A DNA stretch of 64,000 nucleotides from CAYPPG01 sp964412555. Lineage in GTDB: Bacteria; Hinthialibacterota; Hinthialibacteria; Hinthialibacterales; Hinthialibacteraceae. Position 1 is the first letter of the stretch. The number at the start of each line of letters is the position of its first letter. Position numbers and translations under genes: made by a program. Under the pieces are notes generated by a model. The model had not been told where the DNA came from. It saw nothing but the letters and a program-made list of their open reading frames with translations, and ran no database searches. This document shows positions 53,601 to 61,278 of this stretch, piece by piece. The stretch is from the NCBI GenBank assembly GCA_964412555.1, contig CAYPPG010000030.1:1-64000 (forward strand), read 5' to 3'.

Positions 53601-54497
53601 TTGGCGCTCGAAAACGACGAGCACGACGGTTTTCGCCCGTTGCCTTATCCGATCTATTCGGGAACACCGGTATTGATCATTCCGAAACAATCCGAAATCG
53701 ATGAGCGGACGGTCATGCATTTCAGCAACCGGTTTGCCCCCTTATCTCCTCTCGATACCATGCTCCGGAAAACAGTGGCCTTCATCTATGACACACCGGT
53801 CCCCTATTTCCAACCGCTTGAACCGGATTTATGGCAACATGGCCTTCTTTCTCGCAAAATGAAACTCGAGTTACAACAGGACAGGAGCGCATCCATCTCC
53901 GGAACCTACACCTATGCAAACGGATATGATTGGCAAATCCGTCAAGCTCTCACGAATCCGGAGGTTCGGCAACGCTTGGCCGATGCTCAAATTGTCAACG
54001 ACCTAAGCGGGATTCGTCTCGATCAATTTTCCATTGAAGATGTGGAAAACATCGACATCCCTCCTCGTTTGATTTTTAACGGATCGATTCCCGATGTAGC
54101 CCAACCGGGTGATTCGAACACCTTGAAACTCAATCCTGTGCTCGTTAAGGCAGAAGCGTCAGAACTCGTCAATGAAGTCACGCGGGAGTTTGCAATCGAT
54201 TTTCAAGCCAGTCCGGTTCGGGAACCCCTCCACATCAGTATCGATGTTTCGGCCTTTTTGGATCGAGGAACACAATTTACCCTTCCTCAAAATACTGTAA
54301 TCTTGAACGAATACGGCTATTATACATTGTTCTATGGTTGGAACGGCAGCGAAATCGTTGTCCGGCGCGCTTATCTCATTCCGCCCCAAACCATTCACCC
54401 CCATAAATATAAAGGATTTGTGCAATTTTGCCGTGAAATCGACCGTGCCGAAGATCGCGATATCATCCTGAAACTTTCGAATGAAAAGGAATCATGA
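50697..54497 (+). CDS. Paralogue with TPR - DUF3857 - degenerate transglutaminase
   Basis: A 1266-residue exported protein with the same plan: signal peptide, TPR, a beta-sandwich (HWNLVGPFGKYG, EIRVWWDGEPIVEKS), TPR, DUF3857 and a transglutaminase-like region. The region that should read G-D-C-K-D-K-A reads AGRAYHKIRLARHFLRLNSI, so the catalytic Cys is missing and no obvious triad remains. The C-terminus KYKGFVQFCREIDRAED matches its neighbour. It may be a binding or scaffold subunit partnering the active enzyme at 46667. GAAGGTACCCAT precedes the ATG. Confidence 0.87.
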   Translation: MKKQTIYLIAWIFMAVFVTTITTYASLETGWSELFDNHFPKAEAAFEEVLQSAPNESALQGLVLCALAQNEPPALSHWLGALITTYPQSPYLPCYLALMGEPELQGWRPQDKIAVLKKALQQNPPISHRQQILFKLAQAQDMVLDDETENTSREAGILIDHWNLVGPFGKYGAADFLRPFGPEVEIKSAYEGWQKAVQIHPLEQTDKTGLLELESLIHPVTGILYAFNVIESQSETEAYLTIHSPSEIRVWWDGEPIVEKSNLYLDTSKVVSLKVPLRKGKIPLVIKTQRYDNWWLRTTLQSLDGEPLQFQSAPFHVEEFSDLYLRRFESKQLRSEAESGFTSDYPYSFPDPQNTAEKRSQLLFQALWHSDKSEYDQAKHLLSKVSGEAPNSALVWQLQGHISLRQASARSGSKTRFQQEAETAFTRALELAPYSKGALIGLQSYYLDRDQVDQALKIMDEQIRQYPELLESGYTGLLHYSYGILYSRKGFVNEAAQAFEKAQQNFLPSLEVYNRLFDYYEQNNNRQKAGQIIHEALKFFPALLTYLNRAARLEPDHTELPNIVELFNKTMDIHPNGLQYALGLGRTLEQQGKDKEAYLFYENLTERFPDHPQPKERLASLAFLQSKKDEALAIHQELHDTLPLRMEPFRVLRDVAERSDFPYQKYDVQLDDIDITKAEKWDKSRASSIYLLDIMVLNLYEDGTYEQYIHQAVKIQNEEGKRKWAEIVIPRGSNVEIIMARTITPDGTEWAVSNVQTLNNGQSLSMYGVEEGAIVEYAYLERTGSWNPGANVSSGGYFFGAEDDPMLLSKLTVIKPESIPFHLDTNPDGLFAKITHEENKTIYEWEQWMSEGIKPEQFDPPLSERVPSLQWSTCPDWLPFAERLRASVHGYEEKSNKIVELADHFKELSSSKQEYIQKVYDWVRETIEESAGGTTTADTVALQAGRAYHKIRLARHFLRLNSIQSHLALALENDEHDGFRPLPYPIYSGTPVLIIPKQSEIDERTVMHFSNRFAPLSPLDTMLRKTVAFIYDTPVPYFQPLEPDLWQHGLLSRKMKLELQQDRSASISGTYTYANGYDWQIRQALTNPEVRQRLADAQIVNDLSGIRLDQFSIEDVENIDIPPRLIFNGSIPDVAQPGDSNTLKLNPVLVKAEASELVNEVTREFAIDFQASPVREPLHISIDVSAFLDRGTQFTLPQNTVILNEYGYYTLFYGWNGSEIVVRRAYLIPPQTIHPHKYKGFVQFCREIDRAEDRDIILKLSNEKES

Positions 54498-54575
54498 ACT
54501 TGTAAAATGAAAGAAAGGGGTTACGATTAGAGTATTACCAATTGATCAATTTTGTGACGATAGAGGGATTGTATT

Positions 54576-55733
54576 ATTCTTTCAAAAGATCGACCCCATT
54601 CCATTCTAATAGCAGACGATTCGCGTGTGGACTGCTTATCGATGCAAAAACTGCTGGAAGACGCGGGATTTAAGGTGTTTTTTGCGTTTACTCAATCTGA
54701 ACTATTTCATTTTTGCAAACAACGTCACCCCAATCTGATCATCCTCGGTTTTGAGGAGTTGGCAAAACCATCCAATCACCAACTCTGTCAACAGTTGAAA
54801 GCATTGTTGAACGATCAAGGCATCTTCATCCCCGTCATGCTTCTAACCAGTCACAACGAAACGGAGATGCGAATCGAAGGGTTCGAATGCGGTGCCGACG
54901 ATTACATGATCAAACCCCCCGCCAAACAGGAACTGGTAGCCCGCATTCGTGTTCTTCTGCGCAACCAAGCGCTACAAAACGAATTGCGGGAAGCTCACAA
55001 AAAATTACGGAGGGAATTCAAAATCATCGGGGAAATCCAACGCTCCTTTCTTCCGAGTGAATTCCCCTCTCATTCCTATATTAGACTCGCAGCCTGTTAT
55101 GAACCGTCACAACTGGCCGGTGGTGATTATTACGATGTGATCGAGATCGATGATGAGCACTGGGGTCTCGTCATGGCCGATATCGCCGGACATGGAGTTT
55201 CTGCTGCGGTCGTCATGGCATTGACACAATGGACAGTCAAAGAATTTGCCGGCGGAATCACATCACCCAGTGAAGCATTGACAAAATTCAATGAAGTTCT
55301 CACTCGCCACCTGACCTCGGATCATTTCGTAACCATGTTTTATGGAGTATTGAATCTGAAGACCATGAAACTAACGTACGCATCCGCCGGCCACGGAGCG
55401 ATGATCCATTATTCTTCTGAACATAATATGATCAAAAAGTTGAAAACCGAAAACGGATTTCCCCTGAAATCCTTCGAAGGTGACCAATACGATGAAAGAT
55501 CGACAATAATCGGCCCGAAAGATGTCATCCTTCTCTTTACAGACGGCGTTGTCGAAGTGATGGACGAAAATCACATTCTGTATGGCATCGAACGGCTCGG
55601 GTCTCTTTTATTCAATCACAATTCGAAATCCCCCCAAGAAATCGTCGATCTTATTCTGAACGATACGCTCAAGTTTCAGAAAGATATCAATCGTTATGAT
55701 GATTTCACCCTTCTAGTGTTGAAACACATCTAA
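54576..55733 (+). CDS. RsbU-like PP2C phosphatase with a degenerate receiver
   Basis: A receiver-plus-SpoIIE/PP2C phosphatase (about 385 residues). The receiver opening SILIADDSRVDCLSMQKLL lies upstream of the first ATG or GTG (GTG at 54627). The frame is open back to a TAG at 54561-54563 and holds only ATT codons as possible starts (54573, 54576) after GAGGG, so an AUU start is proposed. Where the phosphoacceptor should be it reads LIILGFEEL (Gly for Asp), while MIKPP keeps the Lys. The phosphatase has AGGDYYDVIE, VMADIAGHGVSAA, LLFTDGVVE and YDDFTLLVL. Likely works on an anti-sigma antagonist. Confidence 0.85.
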   Translation: MLSKDRPHSILIADDSRVDCLSMQKLLEDAGFKVFFAFTQSELFHFCKQRHPNLIILGFEELAKPSNHQLCQQLKALLNDQGIFIPVMLLTSHNETEMRIEGFECGADDYMIKPPAKQELVARIRVLLRNQALQNELREAHKKLRREFKIIGEIQRSFLPSEFPSHSYIRLAACYEPSQLAGGDYYDVIEIDDEHWGLVMADIAGHGVSAAVVMALTQWTVKEFAGGITSPSEALTKFNEVLTRHLTSDHFVTMFYGVLNLKTMKLTYASAGHGAMIHYSSEHNMIKKLKTENGFPLKSFEGDQYDERSTIIGPKDVILLFTDGVVEVMDENHILYGIERLGSLLFNHNSKSPQEIVDLILNDTLKFQKDINRYDDFTLLVLKHI

Positions 55734-56044
55734 AAGCCTGCCGCCAGTTGATTGGCCATCGCCATCGCTTCTTCCGCAGCCGGAATCATCCCCATTTTCA
55801 CATACACACGGGATAAATTGGTATACATGAGTGGTTCTTTCGGATCAAGTTCCACCGCTTTCTTGGCAGCCTCAACCGCCTGATCCAACTGATTCAACTG
55901 CTGATGCGCCATTGAAAGCGCCATATGGATTTCGGCATCGTCGGGAACGAATTCCAATGCCTTCCGGTATTCTTCAATGGCGTCCGCATGGTTCCCTTGG
56001 CTATACAGCATCAACCCTTGATTGTAATGTTCCTCTTTTGACAT
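55730..56044 (-). CDS. Small TPR protein
   Basis: A 104-residue cytoplasmic protein of about three TPR units (GLMLYSQGNHADAIEEYRKA, ALSMAHQQLNQLDQAVEAAK, NLSRVYVKMGMIPAAEEAM). A protein-binding adaptor of unknown partner. CAAGGAGTGTGGAACG precedes the ATG. It overlaps the phosphatase 3' end by 4 bp, tail to tail. Confidence 0.9.
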   Translation of the reverse strand: MSKEEHYNQGLMLYSQGNHADAIEEYRKALEFVPDDAEIHMALSMAHQQLNQLDQAVEAAKKAVELDPKEPLMYTNLSRVYVKMGMIPAAEEAMAMANQLAAGF

Positions 56045-56086
56045 CGTTCCACACTCCTTGAATCGTTGTTTATCAAAACGGGTAGA

Positions 56087-56540
56087 ATTTTACCCCAAGG
56101 GGATTAAAGAAGACAACCATTTACCCCAACGGGATTAAAGAAGACAGCCATTTACCCCAACGGGGTTANNNNNNNNNNNNNNNNNNNNNNNNNNNNNNNN
56201 NNNNNNNNNNNNNNNNNNNNNNNNNNNNNNNNNNNNNNNNNNNNNNNNNNNNNNNNNNNNNNNNNNNNAAGAAGACAACCATTTAATCCAACGGGATTAA
56301 AGAAGATAGCCATTTACCCCAACAGGGTTAAAGAAGACAACCATTTAATCCAACGGGATTAAAGAAGACAGCCATTTACCCCAACGGGGTTAAAGAAGAC
56401 AACCATTTAATCCAACGGGATTAAAGAAGATAGCCATTTACCCCAACGGGGTTAAAGAAGACAGCCAGTGGGCAACGCCCCTGGAAATGGCCAACAATCA
56501 TATCCATCCGCCCTGAAGGGGTGGCAGTAAAAAACTACCC
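56087..56540. repeat. Tandem array of 31-bp CCCCAACGGGG units with an assembly gap
   Basis: Units of 31 bp, CCCCAACGGGGTTAAAGAAG then ACAGCCATTTA, run from about 56087 to 56470, broken by 100 N at 56169-56268. After the gap, units alternate between an AATCCAACGGGATT and an ACCCCAACGGGGTT core, giving a 62-bp higher-order period. The array ends in a longer unit with CCAGTGGGCAACGCCCCTGG and CGCCCTGAAGGGGTGG. There are no spacers, so it is not CRISPR. Relatives: 2412-2510 and 38078-38273. Confidence 0.9.
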
Positions 56541-56616
56541 ACTAAAACGTTATACGAGAAAGTATAGCCATCTGAAATAAATATAAGATGGAATTTATGG
56601 AAAAAATAATTTCAAG

Positions 56617-58119
56617 TTACTCTTCTATCGGAGAAGTTGCCTGCGCTTTGATCTGAGACAAAAACACACTGAATGTACTTCCTTCTCCTTCCCGGCTTTG
56701 CAAGGAGATCGCTCCCCCGAGTAATTCGGTTAATTCTTTCGTAATGGCAAGCCCTAATCCCACACCGGTGATTCCTTTATCATTTTGATCGCCGCGGGTG
56801 AACTCATTGAATATTTTCTCTTGATCCTCAACGCTGATTCCTGGTCCGGTATCTCGAACAAGCAAGGCAAGAGAGGAATGATCGTGTGATTTCGCGACCA
56901 GCTCCACATATCCCTTTTCCGTAAACTTGATGGCATTTCCGATCAGATTCTGCAAAATAGAGTATAATTTCACTCGATCCGTGTGAAATTCGTGAAATTG
57001 ACCGTCATAAGACAATCGTAGTTCAAGTCCCTTATTTTCGGCCATGGGACGCATATTGTCGACCACATCGTTCAGAAAATCTTTCAGTACAAATGTCTCC
57101 GGTTCGATGTTCACTTGCCCGCTTTTCAACCGGGATAATTCCAAAATCCCATCGATGATGTTCAGCAGTACTTTGACATTTCGCTCCACGAGTTGCATGG
57201 CTTGTTTTTGTTTATCAGTAGCCGGGCCATACATTTCCTCTTGAACCATATCACACGAACCGATAATACTGTTGAGAGGCGCACGTAAATCATGGGAAAG
57301 ACGGGCATATAAGCGGTTTTTGGCTTTTTGGAGTTTGTTTAACTGCTCATTGGTCTTCCGCAGTTGGCCGGCCACCGCTTCGATTTCTCTTGTATGCTTT
57401 TGAATCCGGTGAATATAGGCTTCCCGCTCCCCTTCGTGATGTTGAATCAAAACCAACGTAAAAATGGCAAAAGGCAGCACAATCGCAAGAAAGAGGATCA
57501 ATCCCAGCGTCGTGACAAAGGAAACCACTTCCTTCAATTTTTCCTCGACAGCGGATTCCATCTGATGCACACCGATGAGCCAACTCTCTCCGTCAATCAC
57601 AATCCGCCGAAAATCCACCAATAGGCCGCCGTCTTTTCCCATCAGCCGGCCATACGCCTGCGTCAACTGAGGGGTTTCCAATAAACGGGGAATCTTGAAC
57701 TCCTGCAATCCACCTTCTCCCGGCAAAATCAAAGTAAATTGCCGGGCGGATTTCGGCTCTTGATCCCGGTCCAATCCGGGATACGCCTGCAGTTGAAGAT
57801 CCGAGTCGATCAAACAAATATAACCTTGTCCCGGCATACTGAATGAATCCACAACCGACTGAATCGCATCCAGCCATTCCTCTTTCGAATCATAATTTTT
57901 ACGAGATTCCTTGAGATACAGTTCAAATCCATTGGATATCGCATCGTTGTCCCGCATCACTTGATTGAACAAAATTTCACGAAATTTCATCACAATTTGA
58001 TATCCGGTTATCGGTAGGCCGATCGCAAGCACAAAGGCCAATGTCGTGATGATCAGCCAAAAAACACGCCGGTAGGTTTGATATTTCAGCGAAACATCTC
58101 CGGCAACCTTGGTTTTCAT
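56617..58119 (-). CDS. Cache-type membrane sensor histidine kinase
   Basis: A 500-residue kinase. Membrane helix about 19-43, a periplasmic Cache-like domain (about 45-195, with GYICLIDSDLQL), second helix about 200-226, a coiled coil (HTREIEAVAGQLRKTNEQLN), HisKA with His276 in RLSHDLRAPLNSIIG, and HATPase_c (N-box LIGNAIKFTEKG, DTGPGI, GVGLGLAITKEL). It has no receiver, and no regulator gene adjoins it. CGAGGATGAC precedes the ATG. It is divergent from the glycosyltransferase gene. Confidence 0.92.
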   Translation of the reverse strand: MKTKVAGDVSLKYQTYRRVFWLIITTLAFVLAIGLPITGYQIVMKFREILFNQVMRDNDAISNGFELYLKESRKNYDSKEEWLDAIQSVVDSFSMPGQGYICLIDSDLQLQAYPGLDRDQEPKSARQFTLILPGEGGLQEFKIPRLLETPQLTQAYGRLMGKDGGLLVDFRRIVIDGESWLIGVHQMESAVEEKLKEVVSFVTTLGLILFLAIVLPFAIFTLVLIQHHEGEREAYIHRIQKHTREIEAVAGQLRKTNEQLNKLQKAKNRLYARLSHDLRAPLNSIIGSCDMVQEEMYGPATDKQKQAMQLVERNVKVLLNIIDGILELSRLKSGQVNIEPETFVLKDFLNDVVDNMRPMAENKGLELRLSYDGQFHEFHTDRVKLYSILQNLIGNAIKFTEKGYVELVAKSHDHSSLALLVRDTGPGISVEDQEKIFNEFTRGDQNDKGITGVGLGLAITKELTELLGGAISLQSREGEGSTFSVFLSQIKAQATSPIEE

Positions 58120-58200
58120 GTCATCCTCGGGTGAAATAAACTCAAAATTTATGTTATATTGTGGTCAATTCAATTTTTTGTCAATCAGTTGTCTCAGCCC

Positions 58201-59880
58201 ATGAATCAACGTTATGTATTCTTATTGATACTCCTTTTTGTTCTTGTATTCGCCATACGGTTTTGCAGTCTGGGTACCAATCCCCCCGGCTTTTTCCGAG
58301 ATGAAGCGGATAAGGGATATACTACTTATACTTTAATCGAAACCGGCAAAGACCAACGGGGAACCTCATGGCCGATCTTCGTTCAAGCATTGCATGTCAC
58401 GACCTCTTCGGTCTATCAATATCTCGATATCCCGGCCGTAAAGGCGATAGGACTGAATGAAACGGCCGTGCGTCTTCCTGCCTGCCTTGCCGGAACGTTT
58501 TCCGTGCTTGTCGCCGCATGGCTTGCCGGGAAATGGTGGGGACCAATCTATGGATTGTGGGCTGGGCTGTTTCTCGCTCTCTCCCCATGGAGTCTTTTAC
58601 TAAGCCGCTGGGCCAATCAATCTATATTGCTGACCCTTTGGATTCCACTCGGTGTCTTGTGTCTGGATCAAGCCTGGCAAAAAAATATCCATTCGGGTAA
58701 CAAGGATAAGCGAAGTCTAGCCCTTGCCGGTAGGGGCGGTTCGCGAACCGCCCCTACGAGAACGATTCCGCCAGAATTACTCCGTTCACACAAAAAATCC
58801 TATTTCTGGACTGCCGCCTCGGTCGTCTTTTTTCTTCTCGCTCTCTATACCTACGCTCCGGCGAGATTGTTCATCCCCGTCTTTGTTTTCTTGCTTTGGG
58901 TGATGTATCTTATACGAACACAATTACAATCCATTTTCCAACAGCAGGATTTCTTTATTGCATCCTTCTTTGGGATATTGTTTCTGATAGGCGCGATTCC
59001 ACTTATCCAGCATCATCTTTTCGAGCAGGCGGAAAGCACAGCACGATTGTCGCGGATTTATATCTTCGACGGACGCCCCTTCTTTGCCGTGTTGATGGAA
59101 TGGATTTCCAATTATTTCCTCCACCTTTCCCCCAACTTTTTATTTGTACACGGGGACTCCAACATACGCCACCATACCCAGTTGTTTGGTCAAGTACATT
59201 GGTATCTTTTCCCTCTCCTTTTCGCCGGTTTGGTGCAGGCATTTCGTACTCGATCACGGGAAGCAGTGATCTTGCTGATTTGGTTCTTTTGCTTTCCAAT
59301 CTCTGCAGCCTGCACGCGGGAAAGCATCCCTCATGCTTTACGAAGCATATTCGCGATTCCCCCAATTCAACTTCTCTCCGTGTATGGATTGAAAACACTT
59401 TGGGAGCATCAGGATTTTTTCCGGGAACGCTTTTCGGATAACGCAGTTAAATGTGTGAAAAATATCTGGCTAATCTTGTTGGTTGTGCTCCCCACCCTGT
59501 ATCTGTACGATCTCTTTTTTCAATACCCGAAATCCGACGAAGCCGCTTTCGCATGGGAATACGGCTATCGCGACGCGATCGATTGGTGGCAGGATCACCA
59601 CACTGATGTGGATCGAACCGTCGTTTCAGGGATCGCCGAATATCCCTACATCTTTTTTCTTTTTTATGACCATTACCCGCCGCAGCAATGGACGGAAACC
59701 GGTCAAATCGAAAACGTTCTCTTTCTCCCTACCGGCCAACCGGTCGGCGCTTACAATCGCATGGAAAACGAAACGATTCTCTTTCTGGCACGTCCGAACG
59801 AACTCCCTCAATACCAACCGGACAAAGTGATTCTCACTCCTTCAAGAATCGCAATCTGGAAATGGGTGGAATTGCAATAA
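58201..59880 (+). CDS. PMT/ArnT-like membrane glycosyltransferase
   Basis: A 559-residue multi-pass protein with about 10-12 helices. Near the N-terminus, PPGFFRDEADKGYTTYTLIE places a D-E in the first outer loop, as in GT39/GT83 enzymes that move sugars from lipid carriers. LPACLAGTFSVLVAAWLAGK follows the family. Between helices, NKDKRSLALAGRGGSRTAPT is encoded by two palindromic repeats (58695-58757) inserted in frame. The ATG at 58201 is preferred to a TTG at 58159. Its acceptor is unknown; a lipid or envelope glycan is likely. Confidence 0.83.
   Translation: MNQRYVFLLILLFVLVFAIRFCSLGTNPPGFFRDEADKGYTTYTLIETGKDQRGTSWPIFVQALHVTTSSVYQYLDIPAVKAIGLNETAVRLPACLAGTFSVLVAAWLAGKWWGPIYGLWAGLFLALSPWSLLLSRWANQSILLTLWIPLGVLCLDQAWQKNIHSGNKDKRSLALAGRGGSRTAPTRTIPPELLRSHKKSYFWTAASVVFFLLALYTYAPARLFIPVFVFLLWVMYLIRTQLQSIFQQQDFFIASFFGILFLIGAIPLIQHHLFEQAESTARLSRIYIFDGRPFFAVLMEWISNYFLHLSPNFLFVHGDSNIRHHTQLFGQVHWYLFPLLFAGLVQAFRTRSREAVILLIWFFCFPISAACTRESIPHALRSIFAIPPIQLLSVYGLKTLWEHQDFFRERFSDNAVKCVKNIWLILLVVLPTLYLYDLFFQYPKSDEAAFAWEYGYRDAIDWWQDHHTDVDRTVVSGIAEYPYIFFLFYDHYPPQQWTETGQIENVLFLPTGQPVGAYNRMENETILFLARPNELPQYQPDKVILTPSRIAIWKWVELQ
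58695..58757 (+). repeat. Two palindromic repeats inside the glycosyltransferase gene
   Basis: GGGTAACAAGGATAAGCGAA and TCTAGCCCTTGCCGG belong to the GGGTAGC family (compare 8190). Directly after it, AGGGGCGGTTCGCG and its mirror image form the palindrome also seen at 36536-36560. The reading frame stays open through both. Confidence 0.92.
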
Positions 59881-59886
59881 TCCTCC

Positions 59887-60366
59887 CTAAATGCGTGTAT
59901 CCGATTTTTTCGCGGTAGCCTGGTTCGACTTTTTTTCCAACCAGCCGGTTCTTGTAACTCCAGGGGAATCAAAGTCCGGCACATACGGTTTGATATCCAG
60001 CAAAGGTGTCCCGTCCACGATATCAACGTTTGTGATATATAAAACATGATCTTTGATCGCATCGAGTTGCACGACGGACAATCCGATGGGATTCGGCCGT
60101 TTCGGCGCACGTGTCGAAAACAAACCATGAGTCACATCATCCAAATATGGTTTGACTTCCAACGAATAACCGGTGTGCCGATGAAAATGATAGAGAAGAA
60201 CAATATGGGAAAAACCATCCAAATCCTTCAATCCGGCAACAAAATCATCGTAGATTTCCACCGTCCCCTGAACGCCGGCTGCTCCGGAAGGTTGAATCGG
60301 CATTCCCAACGGTTCCTGAAACGGTGTATGAATGATACCAATGGGTGTATAGAGAAACTGTGTCAT
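59887..60366 (-). CDS. trmO: TrmO/TsaA-family tRNA t6A37 methyltransferase
   Basis: A 159-residue protein of the TrmO (YaeB/VirR) family, which uses S-adenosylmethionine to N6-methylate t6A at position 37 of some tRNAs. Motifs: YTPIGIIHTPF, GTVEIYDDFVAGLKDLDGFS, LLYHFHR, FSTRAPKRPNPIGLSVVQL, DGTPLLDIKPYVPDFD. It is shorter than the E. coli enzyme and lacks its C-terminal extension. It is convergent with the glycosyltransferase gene, 6 bp apart. Confidence 0.92.
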   Translation of the reverse strand: MTQFLYTPIGIIHTPFQEPLGMPIQPSGAAGVQGTVEIYDDFVAGLKDLDGFSHIVLLYHFHRHTGYSLEVKPYLDDVTHGLFSTRAPKRPNPIGLSVVQLDAIKDHVLYITNVDIVDGTPLLDIKPYVPDFDSPGVTRTGWLEKKSNQATAKKSDTRI

Positions 60367-60685
60367 TGTATTGAAAAACCTTCATAAATATGGGTAGAGC
60401 AAGCGTCCCCGCTTGCCCCAAACAGCAGGCGAGAACGCCTGCTCTACCCATGTATATTTGCCCTGCGAATAATTAGTGGTTATCGTTAATGATAACCAAA
60501 TATTATATAAATTCATTATAATCTCCACTCGATAAAAATCCAGGATCACATCACACCTCAAGAGTAATGATTGCCATTAGAATTCGATGAATCCATAAAT
60601 AGAACAAGCACTCTTTGGATTAAGCATGGAATCAGATAAAAACTATGATAAAATAGCGAAAACGAAATAGCGGGGAGAAAGATCA
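60367..60685. repeat. Intergenic region with a palindromic element
   Basis: Positions 60392-60449 are bounded by GGGTAGAGC and GCTCTACCC, with inner CAAGCGTCCCCGCTTG and CAGGCGAGAACGCCTG hairpins. A decayed relative lies at about 46501-46555. The remaining 230 bp are AT-rich with no gene; TATGATAAAAT at about 60643 could be a -10 box for the pilin gene. Confidence 0.75.
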
Positions 60686-61255
60686 ATGAAGAATACTGCA
60701 TTTACGTTGATCGAGTTACTCATTGTCGTAGCCATCATCGGAATACTTGCGGCAATCGCCGTGCCGAACTTTATCAATGCAAGATTGCGCGCTCAAATTG
60801 CAAGGGTTTATTCGGAAGAAAAATCGGTAAATGACGCCTATATGATGTATCGCATGGACAATCAAGCCTGGCCGCCTCATATCGATGGCGATCCTGCACA
60901 GCATCGATTTGTCACCACGCCCATCGCCTATTTGACCACCTCGATTTATGATCCGTTTCAAAAGGAAGGGGTTACCGATCCTGCGACTATCGGGTGGTAC
61001 CAATACCAATATCATGAAGAACCCGGCTACCAAATGAGGAATGAATTTTATGCCACCGGAGACCTCTCTGCCGCCCGATACGCCAATGAACACAAAAATT
61101 CCGCCTTTTTCTGCCGTTCCGTAGGACCGGATATGGACCGCGTCTCGGAATTTTCGCTCCCCTATGACATCAGCAATGGTCTTGTAAGCCAGGGCACACT
61201 TTGCACCCCGCTTCATGCACCATGGGAAGATAATTATCCATTTGTCAGACGGTAA
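60686..61255 (+). CDS. Type IV pilin / type II pseudopilin-like protein
   Basis: A 189-residue protein with the class III leader and helix MKNTAFTLIELLIVVAIIGI, cut before Phe by a prepilin peptidase. Residue -1 is Ala rather than the common Gly, and Glu+5 is kept. FINARLRAQIARVYSEEKSV and NDAYMMYRMDNQAWPPH follow, then a globular C-terminal half. Such lone pseudopilins are numerous in planctomycete-like and Hinthialibacter-like genomes. No pilus or secretion genes adjoin it. GCGGGGAGAAAGATCA precedes the ATG. Confidence 0.93.
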   Translation: MKNTAFTLIELLIVVAIIGILAAIAVPNFINARLRAQIARVYSEEKSVNDAYMMYRMDNQAWPPHIDGDPAQHRFVTTPIAYLTTSIYDPFQKEGVTDPATIGWYQYQYHEEPGYQMRNEFYATGDLSAARYANEHKNSAFFCRSVGPDMDRVSEFSLPYDISNGLVSQGTLCTPLHAPWEDNYPFVRR

Positions 61256-61278
61256 GTTTATCTTTGATCGAAATTCAA

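Noticed and set aside
56087..56470. CRISPR array
   Set aside because: Units follow one another without unique spacers; the whole 31-bp period is repeated.
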